64,000 nt of DNA from Siphonodentalium dalli (GCA_032622095.1 CP136065.1:21130134-21194133); one strand, 5' to 3'; counted from the stretch's first letter, positions 25,783 to 38,669 are shown. The notes: a model not told the origin generated them from the sequence alone. Program-made: numbers and translations.

Positions 25783-26974
25783 CAGCCTTGAGAATATGGT
25801 GTGGACGTTTGCAGAATGAGGCTCCCAGAGGGTGAATTTAGTGAAGCTATCCCATGGGCTAGCATCACTAAATTCACCCTCTGGGGACCTCAATCTGTTT
25901 AGACCTCAACTTCTCTGGAAATTATCTTTATTATTAAATAAACAAGTATTTAAGTATCTTTAGAAAGTTTCTTTTATCTTTTTATACGCCTGTTTGAAAA
26001 AACGGTCGTATTATGTAAATGGGTAGTCCGTTCGTCATATCCATCCATCCGCTTTTGGTTTCCGTATGATAACTTTAGATTGAATCGAGTGAACTGAACC
26101 AAATTTGGTATGTTAGTTTACCATAGCAAAATACGGATCAAGTTCGAATATGGGTTTAGTCCGCATGATTTTGACTGAGATATGCCCCTTTTTTTACTTA
26201 GATTTTACCTGATTTGCGGTTTCTGGATGATAACTTTAGATTGAATCAAGTGAACTGAACCAAGTTTCGTATATTAGTTTACCACCCCAAAATACAGATC
26301 AAGTTCGAATATTGTCCCCATGATTTTAACTGAGTTATGTCCATTTTTCGACTTAGATATTACCTGCTTTGCGGTTTCCGTATGGTAACTTTAGATTGAA
26401 TCGAGTCAACTGAACCAAATTCGGTATACAGATCAAGTTCAAATAAGGGTTCTGTCTACATGATTTCGCAGGTCAAGTTCGAATTTGAGTCCAATCTGAC
26501 CATTTTTTTCCAGAGTTATAGGATTTTTTGGTCTGAAAATAGTCGAAAATAAATATTTTTTAATGTTTTTCGGTTTTTCAGTCAAAAATACTACACTTGA
26601 AGTTATTGTGTTTTATTTTTGTTATTATTTCGTCTTAAGTCAAAGGTTTCAAACAAATGAATAAAACCTTGCCCCACTCTACTCCAGAAACGGGCGTATT
26701 ATGCCACGCCCCGACGGCATGCTCTTGTTAGTTTATCTATATGCCCAAATTGGCAAACGACACATTGCATAATCAAGGTATCAAAGGGTGCACATCACCA
26801 TCAGGGAACTTATATCTGAGTATATGTCTCCCATAGCAGATAAGGTCTAATTAGAATGAGGTCCCCAGTGTGTGAATTTAGTGATGCCAGCCCACTGTGC
26901 GGGGTAGCATCACTAAATTTACCCTCTGGTGACCACCTCATTCTGCAAATGGCTGCACCATATTCTCAGGCCTG
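25783..26974. mobile_element. hAT-like element, relative of the MITE family
   Basis: The ends read CAGCCTTGAGAATATGGTG and (complement) CAGGCCTGAGAATATGGTG. GTACAGGG precedes the left end and GTACAGGA follows the right end, an 8-bp target duplication with one difference. Subterminal stem-loops with GAATGAGG(C/T)(T/C)CCCAG lie at both ends. The interior is interrupted by another repeat (25,980-26,731). No transposase frame. Confidence 0.75.
25980..26731. repeat. Dispersed repeat nested in the hAT-like element
   Basis: Starts with ATACGCCTGTTT and ends with the near-complement AAACGGGCGTAT plus a GC-rich tail. The inside is three diverged ~120-bp sub-repeats (TTAGATTGAATCGAGTGAAC). TTTATCT on both sides may be a target duplication. 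Confidence 0.55.
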
Positions 26975-27179
26975 GTACAGGAATAAAATCTACAAATAAT
27001 AAAAGGACGCCAACCATGTGTCCCCCGAAAAGGTGGCTTTTTCAAAAGGATATTTTTTTTTAACTCTGTAAAAATTCAACGGACCATGACCAAATTCAAA
27101 CTTGGCCTTCGTCTTCTGAAATTGGAACCACATACCAAATATCAAGAGATTCAGATGAATTTAAAAACAATCAGATAAC

Positions 27180-27760
27180 TAAAACTAAAGTTATTATCCA
27201 GAAACCAAAATAATCGGCAAATTCTAAGTCAACAAAGACCATAACTTTGGCAAAAATGGGCAGAGCGAACCCATATACGAACTTGAACTGCATTGGGAGC
27301 TGATACTCTGACAAACCAAATATGGTTTAGATCTGATTACACAAACTAATGTAATCATGCATCATCCGAAAACCTCAAAACGACAAAATTCTAAGTCGAA
27401 AATGGCTCATAACTCTGGCAAAAATGGGCGGACCGAACCCATATTTGAACTTTACTTGTGTTTTGAGTTGAGAAACTCACATACCAAGTTTGGTTTCGAT
27501 CCTATAGCTCAAAACAAAGTTCTCATCCGGAAACTTTCTGGACGGAAGAATGGACGAACCGACGGACAGACAGACTCTAAGTCTAAAAGTGACTTAACTC
27601 TAGCAAAAATGGGTGGACCGAACCCATATTCGAACATGACCTGTGTTTTGAGCTGATAAACTCACATACCAGATTTGGTTTCGATCCGATAGCCCAAAAT
27701 AAAGTTCTCATCCGGAAACTTTCTGCACTGACGCACGGACGTACACCAGCTATTTTAATA
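27180..27760. repeat. Tandem sub-repeats of a dispersed family
   Basis: Three to four diverged ~125-150 bp units with AAAAATGGG(C/T)GGACCGAAC, AACTCACATACCA and TCATCCGGAAAC. A single related copy is at 9,780-10,010. Frames of 80-99 codons inside it are not genes. Confidence 0.7.
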
Positions 27761-28673
27761 GTCCCCCAAAAAATATTTTGGGCCCATTTGGGGGACAAAA
27801 AACAACATGACATCTCAAACCACAACAGCCACTGATGTTTCCATTTCCAGCGAGTGCCTTGATGGTGTTTTCTTTTTTGATTTTGATCTGTTGATTTGTT
27901 AATGCAATGTGTTTAAATTGAAAACTCACCAAAGTATTGTGGCAAATAACCAGCCATTACAATTCTCAGTCAAGTATGTGTCAAACCGCCGATAATAGCA
28001 AGACACACAATAAAAGACAAATGTTTTAATGCCCTGCTTTGTGAATATAGGTGTGTGGTGGTGAGCATGCTCTTACGCCTCAAAATCGAGGACTAAGCTA
28101 TTGTAGCCAGATGCTTCTACATTGAAAATGACTAAATTATTCTCACAAATATTTATAATTTTTCATAAGATCATTCACATCCTTCACAGATAATAATACT
28201 GTGCTCTTTCGGACAGTCAATAATACTTGTATCATGCAGACTATCCAGATATTCAATGTCAAAATATTAACTCTCATTGTGAAAAGTTTTTTTTATACAT
28301 GTAATAGCATATAATAATAATATTCTAGTGTTTTAATATAAACTGGTACTAATACAACTGGCTCCATGCTATATTCAAGATGATATAAATGTTTAATCTT
28401 TTAGGATGTTAAAAAGCAGCCATGTGTTGTCAATTTTATGCTAGTTATGACAACTTCCCTAGAATCAGTAGAAAGTAAAATGCTACCCTCTGTTGTGAAA
28501 TAATTTAAAAAAAAAATTAAGACAAAATTACTTTTGACACAAATGTGAGTCATTTTCACCTGTGGAGCCTCCAGCTGATGATATTGAGCTTGATATGAAT
28601 TTATGATGAGCATTGCAATGCATTAAAATATTACATGTTTGGAAGAACGATAACAGATTAACCCTCACTATAC
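27761..28673. other. No gene seen
   Basis: AT-rich sequence without exon-like frames, RNA genes or clear repeats. Confidence 0.4.
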
Positions 28674-28675
28674 TA

Positions 28676-28888
28676 CAGTAATGTCCTAATTAATCAACCT
28701 CTTAACCAAAGCAGAATTATGGGTAACTTTTCAGGAATTAGTCGGAAATATGGCTTGTTGCCATTCATCGGAAAGCTCTCGGCGAGAGCTTTCCGATGAA
28801 TGGCAACAAGCCATATTTCCGACTAAATCCTGAAAAGTTACCCATAATTCTGCTTTGGTTAAGAGGTCAATTAATTAGGGCATTACTG
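28676..28888. mobile_element. Fold-back MITE with TA target duplication
   Basis: A near-perfect 213-bp palindrome with ~105-bp arms and almost no loop (centre near 28,783, CTCTCGGCGAGAG). The ends are CAGTAATG(T/C)CC, and TA flanks both sides (28,674-28,675 and 28,889-28,890), as in Tc1/mariner-derived MITEs. Confidence 0.85.
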
Positions 28889-30626
28889 TAAATGCTCATT
28901 GACCAGTAGTTCTCTTAGGAAATGTTCAGATTATAAGTTAGGTCATTTGTTGAAATAATTATCTGATCATTTCCCCACTAATAAGAATATTAATCCTTCA
29001 GCAGTAGTTTTATCTTTTTGTCATACTGTTGTCTTCTCATTTTCCCTGAAAACCCCTCACAATGAATAATTGACCATTCCAATGTATATTTTTATAACTG
29101 ATCGGGAGAATCCATTTAGTATAGAAAGGGTTAATAACATAATGCTGAAATGAATCACAACCTCTTGGATTTCTCTCTAGGAATGTAATCAGGGTTCCAG
29201 ACCTCCAGTTACAAAAACAATACTATTTTACAATGAAGTTAGGGGGGTATACTGGAATCAGCTTGTCCGTCCGTCGTCCGTCCGTCGTCCGTCCGTGGAC
29301 ACAAATTTGTCCGGAGTTTTTCTCAGTCGTTTTTTTATCAATTTCTGTGAAACTTGGCAGCCATCAACCACCATGGGAACCTGTGCACCTGCGATTATGA
29401 CATCTGTCAGACTTTTTTTGGTGGAGTTATCTCCCCTTTTTCGACTTAGAATTTTTTCGCAACATGTATAATTTTGTCCGAGCTTTTATTCCTACATGTT
29501 TAGATCAATTTGTTTTAAACTTGGCACAGATATTTAGTACCATGGGAACCTGTGCACCTGCGAACCTGCGATTATGATGTCTGTCCGACTTTTTTTGTGG
29601 AGTTATTCCACTTTTTCGACTTAGAACTTTTATTCCTAAATTTTTCGGTCAATAGGTTTAAGATTAGAGTTGTGCACCTGCAATGGGAACTGTTATTTTA
29701 TTACTTTAACTAAATGTTTACTGACATGTGAAACATCTTAGTATTTTAAAAACACGGGTGGTATCCTTAGTCCCATTGGGACAGTTACACCTCTAGTTTT
29801 ACATTGCCATTGGCGCTGTGTCATATATAAAATTTTGTGATATAGTTTAGATATGAAATTTTATTACTCAGGATAACAAAATTATGTTAATATCTGAGAC
29901 ATTTCATGGAAAAAACCTGAACACCAATGGTCATTTGAGATGATTCTCATGTCAGTGGTGTCTCATCAACAGATGAGTGGAAATTCAAAGTGAAAACAAA
30001 CATGTACCTGTTAGCTACACATGTGACACTATCTGGATCACTAATTAAGCACCTTAGTCTCATCAATATTTTTCGATTCAATTTTACTAGTTTCCCGACC
30101 GTGCGCTATTTTTAACAACTATTTTCATGTTATTTGTTATTTTTAGCATGCTACCCGTTTTACCACCCCCTTTTTTCACTGTTATTTTTAGCATGTTACC
30201 CATTCGCCATGTTACCCCCTTTTTTTCGCTGTTATTTGTTTAGCATGTTATCACCCCCAATTTACCAGTAACTTTTAATAATTTTGATTCATGATTTTAT
30301 GTGCTTCTGTATTTTTATAACGTCTAACTATAGTTCTACCGTTTTGTTGATGAGCATAATTATGTCTTATATTTGCAATTGTATTTTATGTTTAACATGT
30401 CAAGCGTTTTAGAGCACTTTGGTGGATTTTACACTATACAAAACTGTTATTTGTTTCATCGAAACAATATAAACTAGAATGCACTCAGAGAAATGCCAAC
30501 GTGCGCAAAAATGTAATAAAAAATAATTAAAAAAATAATTTCACTGTATTTTACTTAATTATTTTATTTAATTTAATTTAATGTTAGCAACAAAAGACAA
30601 TTACAATCTTCAATAATTTTATTTAG
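28889..30626. repeat. Dispersed repeats, no gene
   Basis: 28,890-29,135 belongs to a family also seen at about 34,110-34,340 and 61,660-62,040 (shared text such as GAATCCATTT and AAAGGGTTAA). 29,235-29,660 has a GTCCGTCC microsatellite followed by two sub-repeats with GGGAACCTGTGCACCTGCG. 29,835-29,965 is a direct copy of 32,268-32,395. Confidence 0.6.
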
Positions 30627-30796
30627 GGGATAACAGTGTGGTGTTTTGTGATTTCGGAAAGGTACATGGCGAATATACTGTGGCAAATTTAGGTAATGGG
30701 CGACGGCAGAGCCGAGGCCCATTAACGGGTATTTGCCACAGTATATTCGCCATGTACCTTTCCAAAATCACAAAACACCACACTGTTATCCCCATT
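30627..30796. mobile_element. Fold-back element with GC-rich loop
   Basis: Arms of ~63 bp begin GGGGATAACAGTGTGGTG and end with its complement. The centre contains GGGCGACGGCAGAGCCGAGG, itself self-complementary. A fragment related to one arm (GTGGTGTTTTGTATATTC) lies at about 31,226-31,250. Confidence 0.8.
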
Positions 30797-33199
30797 CTAA
30801 TGCCCTTTGAACTTAAAAATGTTATTTAGACAAACAAATGGCTCGTAATTATCAACGAAATGTGCGGCCATAGAAAACACTCAGCCAATTCACGACTTTT
30901 TATTTTAAATTTAATGCGCTAGATGAAATATAGTCTTCCCAATTACCATCGCTCTTATCGTTAAAAATACTGATAAACATGAAAAATTGCCACCTCAAAT
31001 AGAAATAAATATGCACAACAATTAGTTTCTGCATGTACCTGATGCCTTTTTCAGATGTTTACCACTTACAAATTGCGCTTTTGATTTTACCGCGATCTTG
31101 AAGTTGAATTGAAACAATGGGAAATTGTTTACTCAATGCGATGTATTTCACGCCGTGTCTGTCGCGGTTTCATGTCAAGAAATTTGGTCAAATGATATCG
31201 AGACACTGACGTTGGTGGGGTATAACGTTGTGGTGTTTTGTATATTCTGAAAGTACATGTATACAGGGCGATTGTACTGACTGTCAATTTTTGACAAAAG
31301 CCACATCGCTGGTTTGTTTATATAGCAACGAGCTAGTAACGGAAGTCAGTGCCAAGGGCGTCAACTCTATAATCTACTCCGTAACATCGCCGGCATAATC
31401 TGCGTAAGGGTGACGTCATGGAGTGAATTCGGTAGGGTGACACCAACGTAAGTACCTACGAATCTGACTGATCGCCATACTGTTGCGCGAGCGCATGTAA
31501 ATATAGAGTATAAAACTCTATATCTAACAAAATATTCCCTTCAACATGTAATCTCTCATCTCAAATATTGCATACACTAGAATCTAGGTACATCAATTAG
31601 ACACAGTTAGAAATTGGCATCAATGTGGCTAACATACCAATAGGTGAGCCTTTGTCTTAATTTGAACCCCCGTACTGTTGTTCCTGATTAACACAGAATG
31701 GTTACCAATATGACCACCCTGGTGTCACGTTTATATCAGAATAATAAATATTGCATTGAATGAATGAACATCGTCATCATCATCATAATGATGATGATGA
31801 TCATCATCATCACCATCATCTTCATCATCATTATGTATGTCCAGATTTGAACATATACCAGTATGTATATATCATCCATTCCTATTTCTTCAAATTCAGC
31901 TCAGAACTATTGGTTCATGTTTGATTGTTGATATATGCTTTATAAATCTTCATAGACTGGAGGAAATAAAGATATAATAAAAAAAATTCTGGAACCCTGA
32001 GTACAATTTTAAAATGGTATTGAGCATTGAACGAAATGGATGATATGAATTGTAGATTACTGAAAAATAAATTATAAATTATTGGCACATGATTTCTTTT
32101 GCATACTGGAAGTCTTCTACCTAGACCTCTGCATGGTATTGGTTTAGCTGATGTGTACAAAATATGCAATGATAACTCATGTAATCTAGAATATACAAAA
32201 TTATATGTGTGTGTTGGTCGGTCTCATGAGTTGAGATTAATATTAATGGGAAAATTTAAATGTTTTGTGATATAGTTTAGATATGAAATTTTAATGCTCA
32301 GAATAACACAATTATGTTAATATCTGAGACATTTCATCGAAATAATCCGAATACCAATGGTCATTTGAGACGATTTTCATGTCAGCAGTGTTCAATCAGA
32401 TGATTGGAAATTCCAAGTGGTGTAGATAATATACATATAAATGTATGAACATTATTTTGGCTAGAGTACAAAAACAAAAACGCAAACCTACATATGAATC
32501 CAAAGCAGTTTATAATATATCCTTCAAAAATATTTTCTGAGCATAACTGTGACTGAAATCAAGCTTGGACAGATTCAGTAGAAATGAATCCGAAAATTGT
32601 TGTTATTAAGAAATTTTTGTGCATGTGTTTTAAATTTTTGTTTTAGTTATGGTTTTCACAATGATCCAATATTTTTGGGTTTTAAATATTGACCAAACTT
32701 TCTGAAAAAATTCAGAAATGGCCAAAATATTGACCAAAAGATTTTTCTACATTTTCCGACCAGAATGAAAACAGATTGCTGCACTATAAATCAAGCCTGC
32801 TCCATTAAAGATAAAAGGCTAAGCTTACTAAAAGCTAAAGTTATGTTTCTTATATTAGGCAATCAAAGTAAAATATATGTGTTCTCAGGAAATATGATCT
32901 CAATTTTGAGATGATGGAGTGCGGCTATTTATACAAATAATTTTTTTGAAATCCAATATTTCTAACAGAAAATATTTTTTTTAAATGAGGCTTCTTAAAA
33001 GAAAATTTAAGAGAACATTGAATTTTATTTGTTTTGGCCTTATATATAGTACGTAAAGTACGTATACATTATTTAAACCAAAAACACTTTCACAACCATT
33101 GGAATTTATCATTTAGAATAAAAACAAATTTAAAATTAGTTGCCAGTAAACATGAACATGGCAGCATTATTGAGATGTTTATATGTGGCACATCAAAAT
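30797..33199. other. No gene seen
   Basis: Includes an ATC/GAT microsatellite (about 31,770-31,835) and the second copy (32,268-32,395) of the sequence at 29,835-29,965. No exon recognised. Confidence 0.4.
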
Positions 33200-33204
33200 A
33201 TACT

Positions 33205-33480
33205 GGCATGGTGGTTTAGTTTATTGGGGTTTACCATCGTTTCAACCATCATATCACAACATTGTCAGTTTTATGGGTGGAGGAAAGACAGTTCAGAGGG
33301 TTAATATCACTGGGATTCATTCCACTGGATGTGGAAACCACCAATCCCTGAAAAAGTAACCGACAAAATTGCCCAGATACACAAATCAGATGATCTTCCC
33401 TTTACGTGGATCACAAATCCATGCAAATTGGGATTCGAACCAGCTTCATCATCACTGGACAGCTCAAATGATCCGCCGTA
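33205..33480 (-). repeat. Possible SINE with tRNA-like B box
   Basis: Read on the minus strand, GGTTCGAATCCC (near 33,431-33,442) matches a pol III B box. The A box is not clear, so this is a weak call. The remainder resembles unique non-coding sequence. Confidence 0.3.
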
Positions 33481-33851
33481 GGTTTCCTGAGATGTTCACA
33501 TATGGCTCACAGAGATGTACTGGCATGGTGCCTTTCCTGATGTGTTCACAAATCAAATAAATCACAGAGTCAGTTTGGAAGAGCTTGGAATCCAGGTAAG
33601 CCAGCGAATGCTTCACTACCTGTGGAAACAATATAAAATGGAGAGATTTCACATGTATATTATTATAAATTTGTTTGTACATAATTATATACATTTACCG
33701 TTCTGTAATTCAAATAAAACAGATTACAATATCCTGAAACTGTGCCGTCCTGCACAAGATGTGGACGCCACAACATTGAGAGGAGGCACTATATACACTC
33801 CCAAGACATTAGAAGCTAACATTGTTCAACAACATCAAAACTATCTACCTT

Positions 33852-33900
33852 TCAAGAGAGAGAGAGCGAGAAAGAAAGAGAGAGAGAGAGAGAGAGAAGG
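33852..33900. repeat. GA microsatellite
   Basis: An interrupted (GA)n run. It accounts for the Arg/Glu-rich tail of a 133-codon chance frame here. Confidence 0.85.
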
Positions 33901-35154
33901 AAGATTAACCACATAGGTCATCACACAGAAATATCATCACAGTGGGAAAATACCTAGATGCTACCTTTCGAAAATGATTTTGCATCTATTCTAATAAAAA
34001 AATTTGACACAGGTTTCAACATCATCTTTGACATCTCAACTAAAGTCACTGTTGGCATAGACAAAGGAAACTAAATTTGGGCATGGGAGTAATTTATTCA
34101 TCCTAAATGGAATCTCCCACCAAGTTTTAAAAGTATATATTGGAATGGCCTATTATTCATCTGGAGGGGGGTGTTTAGGAAAAATTAGCAGACAATAACA
34201 GACTGACAAAATAGATAATACAAGTGCAGAAGGATTCTTATTCACAGGTGGGAAATGTCCAGATAGTATGTTCAACAAATGACATATGGCAGATGAGCTT
34301 ATTATCTGAACATTTTCTAAGTGAACTACTCATCAAGGACTAATATGAATCGTACGTGAAACGTAGTGGAGCAACCACACATGATGTGCCTCAAATTTGC
34401 ACTTTTTCGGCGACATAACGCCAAGAATAATTTACGTAACATCATGCAGTGGTCACGATGGAGACGGCATGCCAAATTGACAAGACTTGTCGTGGATTGT
34501 AAAATCTTGTTTGGATTATTGTCATGACTTCATTTTTCTTTTTATTAAGCGAAATTGGTCTAAATGAAATTAATAGACTTAAATCACAGGTGAATTCTTC
34601 GTAAATTGTGAAGTAGTTACTTTCATTTCTATCGCGATGCTTCATTTCCAATTCCGCATTTTTTGTATCTCAACAAGGTTGCTAACCGGAAGTCACGTGA
34701 CAATTTCTCCAGAATCTATACCCGCGATCTTGAAAAATCACTGATGGATATAGAAAAAATTATATGACGTCATTCACCTGCCTTAGGTATAAGCACCCTT
34801 GGTGGTTGCTATTAAAACAGTTAAGCAGACAGAATGCGAATGAGTGAAATTATTCAGCCTGAAGAAGTGGGGTTTATTTTCACTAGGGTCGCATCCAGGC
34901 GTTTGCCGGGGCTGTCAGGCTCTTGCCCATTGCAGGGTTCTTTAACCCTTTACCCAACAAAACGGCCAAAACCGGCCAAATAAAGCTTCAACAGCCTAAA
35001 ATATCTTCGGTCTGTCTCAATAGAACCATACAAATATGTACATGTCTTCTATGCTGCCAAATTAAAAAACATAATGATGTGTATTTCAAATTAATTATGT
35101 TATTTCTCGACATTATCATACAGATCAGATATTCAGTTATAGTGTTATCAATAA
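33901..35154. other. No gene; dispersed repeat
   Basis: 34,110-34,340 is a copy of the family at 28.9 and 61.7 kb. Otherwise nothing recognisable. Confidence 0.4.
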
Positions 35155-35533
35155 CAAAGAGTAAAATCCAAGATGGCTGCCGGTGGACATGTTTTTTGGC
35201 CGATTGACCCCAAAATGACTCGTTCCCATCTACATGTCAATGTTAACATCCATAACAAATTTCATGATGATCAGACAAATATTACTACCTGTAGCCTGTG
35301 CTAATGGATTGCATTTTGAAATCCAAAATGGCCGTTGGCGGCCATGTTTTTTAGCCGAATGATCCCAAAATGACTCGTTCCCATCTACATGTCAATGTCA
35401 ACAGCCATGACAAATTTCATAATGATCCGACCAAAGGTGTGACCTGTAGCCTGTGCAACACATGCACATGCACACACACAAGATGGACACCAAGCCATGG
35501 CAACAGCTCAAACTTTACAAGTAAAGTTGAGCT
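35155..35533. repeat. Short dispersed copy of the 0-4 kb composite element
   Basis: Two monomers (one type A, one type B) followed by the same right margin, including CCAAGCCATGGCAA and the terminal hairpin (35,505-35,533). It shows that the tandem array is a version of an interspersed element. Confidence 0.85.
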
Positions 35534-36097
35534 AAAAATGGAGCTTAGGTCCAGAGTTGTTATGAGAATAGTGTCACACAAAACCGCACCTCTATGAAAT
35601 TTATATTCAAATACTGGAAAATATGTCATTTTCTTTTATTGGCATTACCGTAAGAGTTTTTCACTTTATTATTGTTGCACGGCATTAATCATGTCCTCAC
35701 GAAACAACAACAAACATATAAAAGTGGTATTTGAAGTATAGTTGAACGTTTATATCAGTCAGATCTCTAGGCATACATGCAGCATGCTCAATTCTACTTT
35801 TATATGTTTGATGTTGAATTGTGTATGCATCGTTAAAGCCACCCAACAATAAAAGAAGTGAAAAGTCTTGCAGTGACACCGATAGCCGGTAATAGAAAAG
35901 AATGAAATTTAGGCAGTGCAGAAAAAATTCACACTGAGAACGGGTTGTATATATAACTATCGAGATCGGGATGTGGTATGGAACCACAATATTCAAATGA
36001 TTACAGCGTGTGTGTATGTAGTACCCAAGACAGCCAATAATGTTGGCACCTGATCTGACACTAACATGCACATGGCACTAGGGAGGAATTTGGTGGC

Positions 36098-36145
36098 CTT
36101 TGTAGGTAGCGGAGTAATGTCGAAAGAGCTATACTCGTCCTTGAC
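36098..36145 (-). pseudogene. Coding-like fragment, copy 1 of an inverted pair
   Basis: A minus-strand frame reads VKDEYSSFDITPLPTK. A plus-strand frame 170 bp away reads VKVEYSSCDITPLP. Most nucleotide differences between the two are at third codon positions, as expected of once-selected coding sequence. An acceptor-like GCAG precedes the longer frame on the minus strand (near 36,200). I do not recognise the family. Confidence 0.35.
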
Positions 36146-36311
36146 CTCATTTATAGTACACTCGGGCACGCATTTATAATCTAAAATAGACTCCACCCTG
36201 CATGTGCCATTTGACTTATATATCAAGATGTTCCACCCACTTTGGCGTTTTAAAAATCACCCGAAAGAGATCCGTTAATTAGTTGAATATAACGTGACTG
36301 TCAATTCTGGG

Positions 36312-36362
36312 GTGAAGGTCGAGTATAGCTCCTGTGACATTACCCCTCTACCGTCTTTGTAG
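36312..36362 (+). pseudogene. Coding-like fragment, copy 2 of an inverted pair
   Basis: Plus-strand counterpart of the fragment at 36,098-36,145. The frame ends in TAG at 36,360-36,362 directly after ITPLPSL. No splice sites are evident. Around it (35,535-37,222) no other gene was seen. Confidence 0.35.
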
Positions 36363-37222
36363 ACACACAGTGAATATCTGGTCTGCTTGATAATGTGGAG
36401 AAATAATAGAATTACTTCTATTCTATTGCTACTCAGCATTGATTCAAACTCATCAGGGAATTATCATATAGATGTCTACATTTCACTGTGCCACTGCTGT
36501 AGTCTGCATCCAATTTATGGTAACAGAGGTTATGCTACTCCTTGTTATAATATTGTTCTATGAAATATAAGAGATATGTCCTTCTTTCCAGTTGCTATAG
36601 GGCTTTTAGAAATTACTCAGACTTACTGAGGATTAGTGTTGAAACGACTAAGGTTTTTTATAGTCGACTAATCAAGAGTAAAAAATTGAGTTGAAGTCGA
36701 CTAATCGACAACCCCCATTCCCATGGAAAACATCCCTTTTACTATGTGGTTATTGAGTACTAAAAAAACAAGTAATTTGCCTAATGATAACGTCTTTTGA
36801 GCTACCCAACATTGTCAACAAATGTAGTAAGTATTTACCTTTAAATAAGTCATCAAATTATATTTGATATGGTTTTTAAATTGAAGTAAATCACTGCGAG
36901 ACAACAGCTGTTAACAAGTTCCCATTTTTCGCAGTAGTTACATCGAGACTCGGAAGCGGTGCTCTCGGATACCGGTGCTACTAAATTTTTATCCAGCCAA
37001 TTAATACTTGGTTTGCATTTGATTTTGTATAGGTTTCTTGTTTAACGTTGTATTATGATACATTCATCACATTGTCGATTTCATAACTGGTGTTTGTGTA
37101 AGTAATTCTACTAAATAGCATGGCTTTTGTTTTAACTTTTAACACTGTTGTTGCCATTGTTGGTATATTGTATTGTACCATTGTTCTGTTAAAACATAGT
37201 TAAAGAAACTCTGAACCAAGCT

Positions 37223-37425
37223 GGATTGAACCCCAATATACAAAACCATTACCTCTTGAAACTAATACTTGACTGCTCAGCATTCGATATCCCAAAGTAC
37301 TGCATGCTGAAAATTGAATCCATCGCCAGAGGCTTGTGTTACCAACTACACCATGCTCGTCTCCGTATCCTGTCCAAGAAGAAAACTGGTCTAAGAGCTC
37401 CGCCTGTGGATCCCGGCAGTCAGTG
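37223..37425 (-). repeat. Probable tRNA-derived SINE fragment
   Basis: On the minus strand TGGTGTAGTTGG (37,345-37,356) resembles an A box and GGGTTCAATCC (37,225-37,236) a B box. The ~110-bp gap between them is longer than in a tRNA, so the element is diverged or contains an insertion. Confidence 0.4.
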
Positions 37426-37692
37426 ACAGCCACAAGTTAGACTTGACACTACTTGTAGATAACTTATTGCAGACTGAATATATATATGTATACACATATC
37501 AAACCTATATGCTCAAGAAGATGTGGTTACGTCCGCCCATAAGGACGGTTCTCCTGACACAGGAGGGATGTACAGAGAAGGTAAAGGTAAAGGTAAAAGT
37601 TCATGCTCAATTTCATGCAACTAATCAACTTGGGTTTCTGGAGTCATATTTTGGTGAACAATTCATCGACGTTGACAAATCGTTCAATTCTA

Positions 37693-37830
37693 CTGAGGAT
37701 ATATAGATTGGAGCCTGAATTGCTTTCATAAGTTATTGATACTCACTGAGGATGTAATTGGGAGGACTGAATTGACTTTCATAAGTTATTGATACTCACT
37801 GAGGATGTAATTGGGAGGACTAAATTGACT
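37693..37830. repeat. 54-bp tandem repeat, about 2.5 copies
   Basis: Units contain CACTGAGGATGTAATTGGGA and TTTCATAAGTTATTGATA. Preceded by a short AAAGGT run (37,577-37,598). Confidence 0.8.
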
Positions 37831-38669
37831 TTCAGAAAGAAGAACATCACATGTGGTCACCCAGTCAGGAGGATCCCAGTTATGCCACTGAAAAAAGAAA
37901 TCGAAACATGTGTAAGGCCATTGAAAATAAATACCTATTTTCTCAGGAAATCATACATGGAAAATTGGATGAGACCATCATGAGGGAAGGAATCATTTTA
38001 AATTGAACTGAATTGTTACGTAAGATCCATATACCCAATATGAATGGAATTGGTTGAAGTTTGTTCAAGTTATCATGCAAATGGTGATACAATTTCTACA
38101 AAATCGACAAACTAAGGGCAGTAACTCAGGTAAAAAAATCGGACAAACCTAGTTTCCAAATTAAATGCAGCTATTGTGAAAGGTCCACATATTAAATATG
38201 AATGTAATCGTTTGACGTTTGTTAAAGTTTTCGACAATATTGCTACAAACAGACAAACTAATGGCCATAACTCATGTAAAAAAATTGGACAAACCTGGTT
38301 TTCGACCTCATTTCAAATTATGCTAACTGACATAAAATTGCTATAGGTAGAAACAAGTACCACAACTGTTTAGAAAGTCAGAGTAAACCTGATTTTATTG
38401 CGCGCAGCTAGTCAAAATCCATTAATAAACAGCTATGTTATAAAGGTTTAGGGCCGCCCACCCACATGCCAGCCTGTCAACCTTCCCTCCTCAAACCATA
38501 AGTCAAGTTTTTTGTGAAAAATACTTGACTAAAAATGAATCTTCAAACAGATTAAATATGCATTGAATCAGCTGTTGAATCAATAATTATTGTTTTCTCA
38601 TTTCCATTTATCTTCTTACAAATTTTCTGTCGTTTAGTTCTAAAACAAGTAGCATAGAGTAATCTGAAT
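37831..38669. other. No gene; weak tandem sub-repeats
   Basis: Two diverged units share AACTCA(G/T)GTAAAAAAAT(C/T)GGAC (38,125 and 38,270 areas). No exon recognised. Confidence 0.4.

Noticed and set aside
33515-33916. 133-codon plus-strand frame
   Set aside because: Its tail is a GA microsatellite and the rest has no domain, start context or splice signals.
35697-36071. 124-codon minus-strand frame
   Set aside because: No recognisable domain; hydrophobic residues are scattered without membrane-segment pattern; AT-rich chance frame.
37225-37356. Intact tRNA gene
   Set aside because: A- and B-box-like sequences are too far apart and no cloverleaf forms; better read as a SINE.
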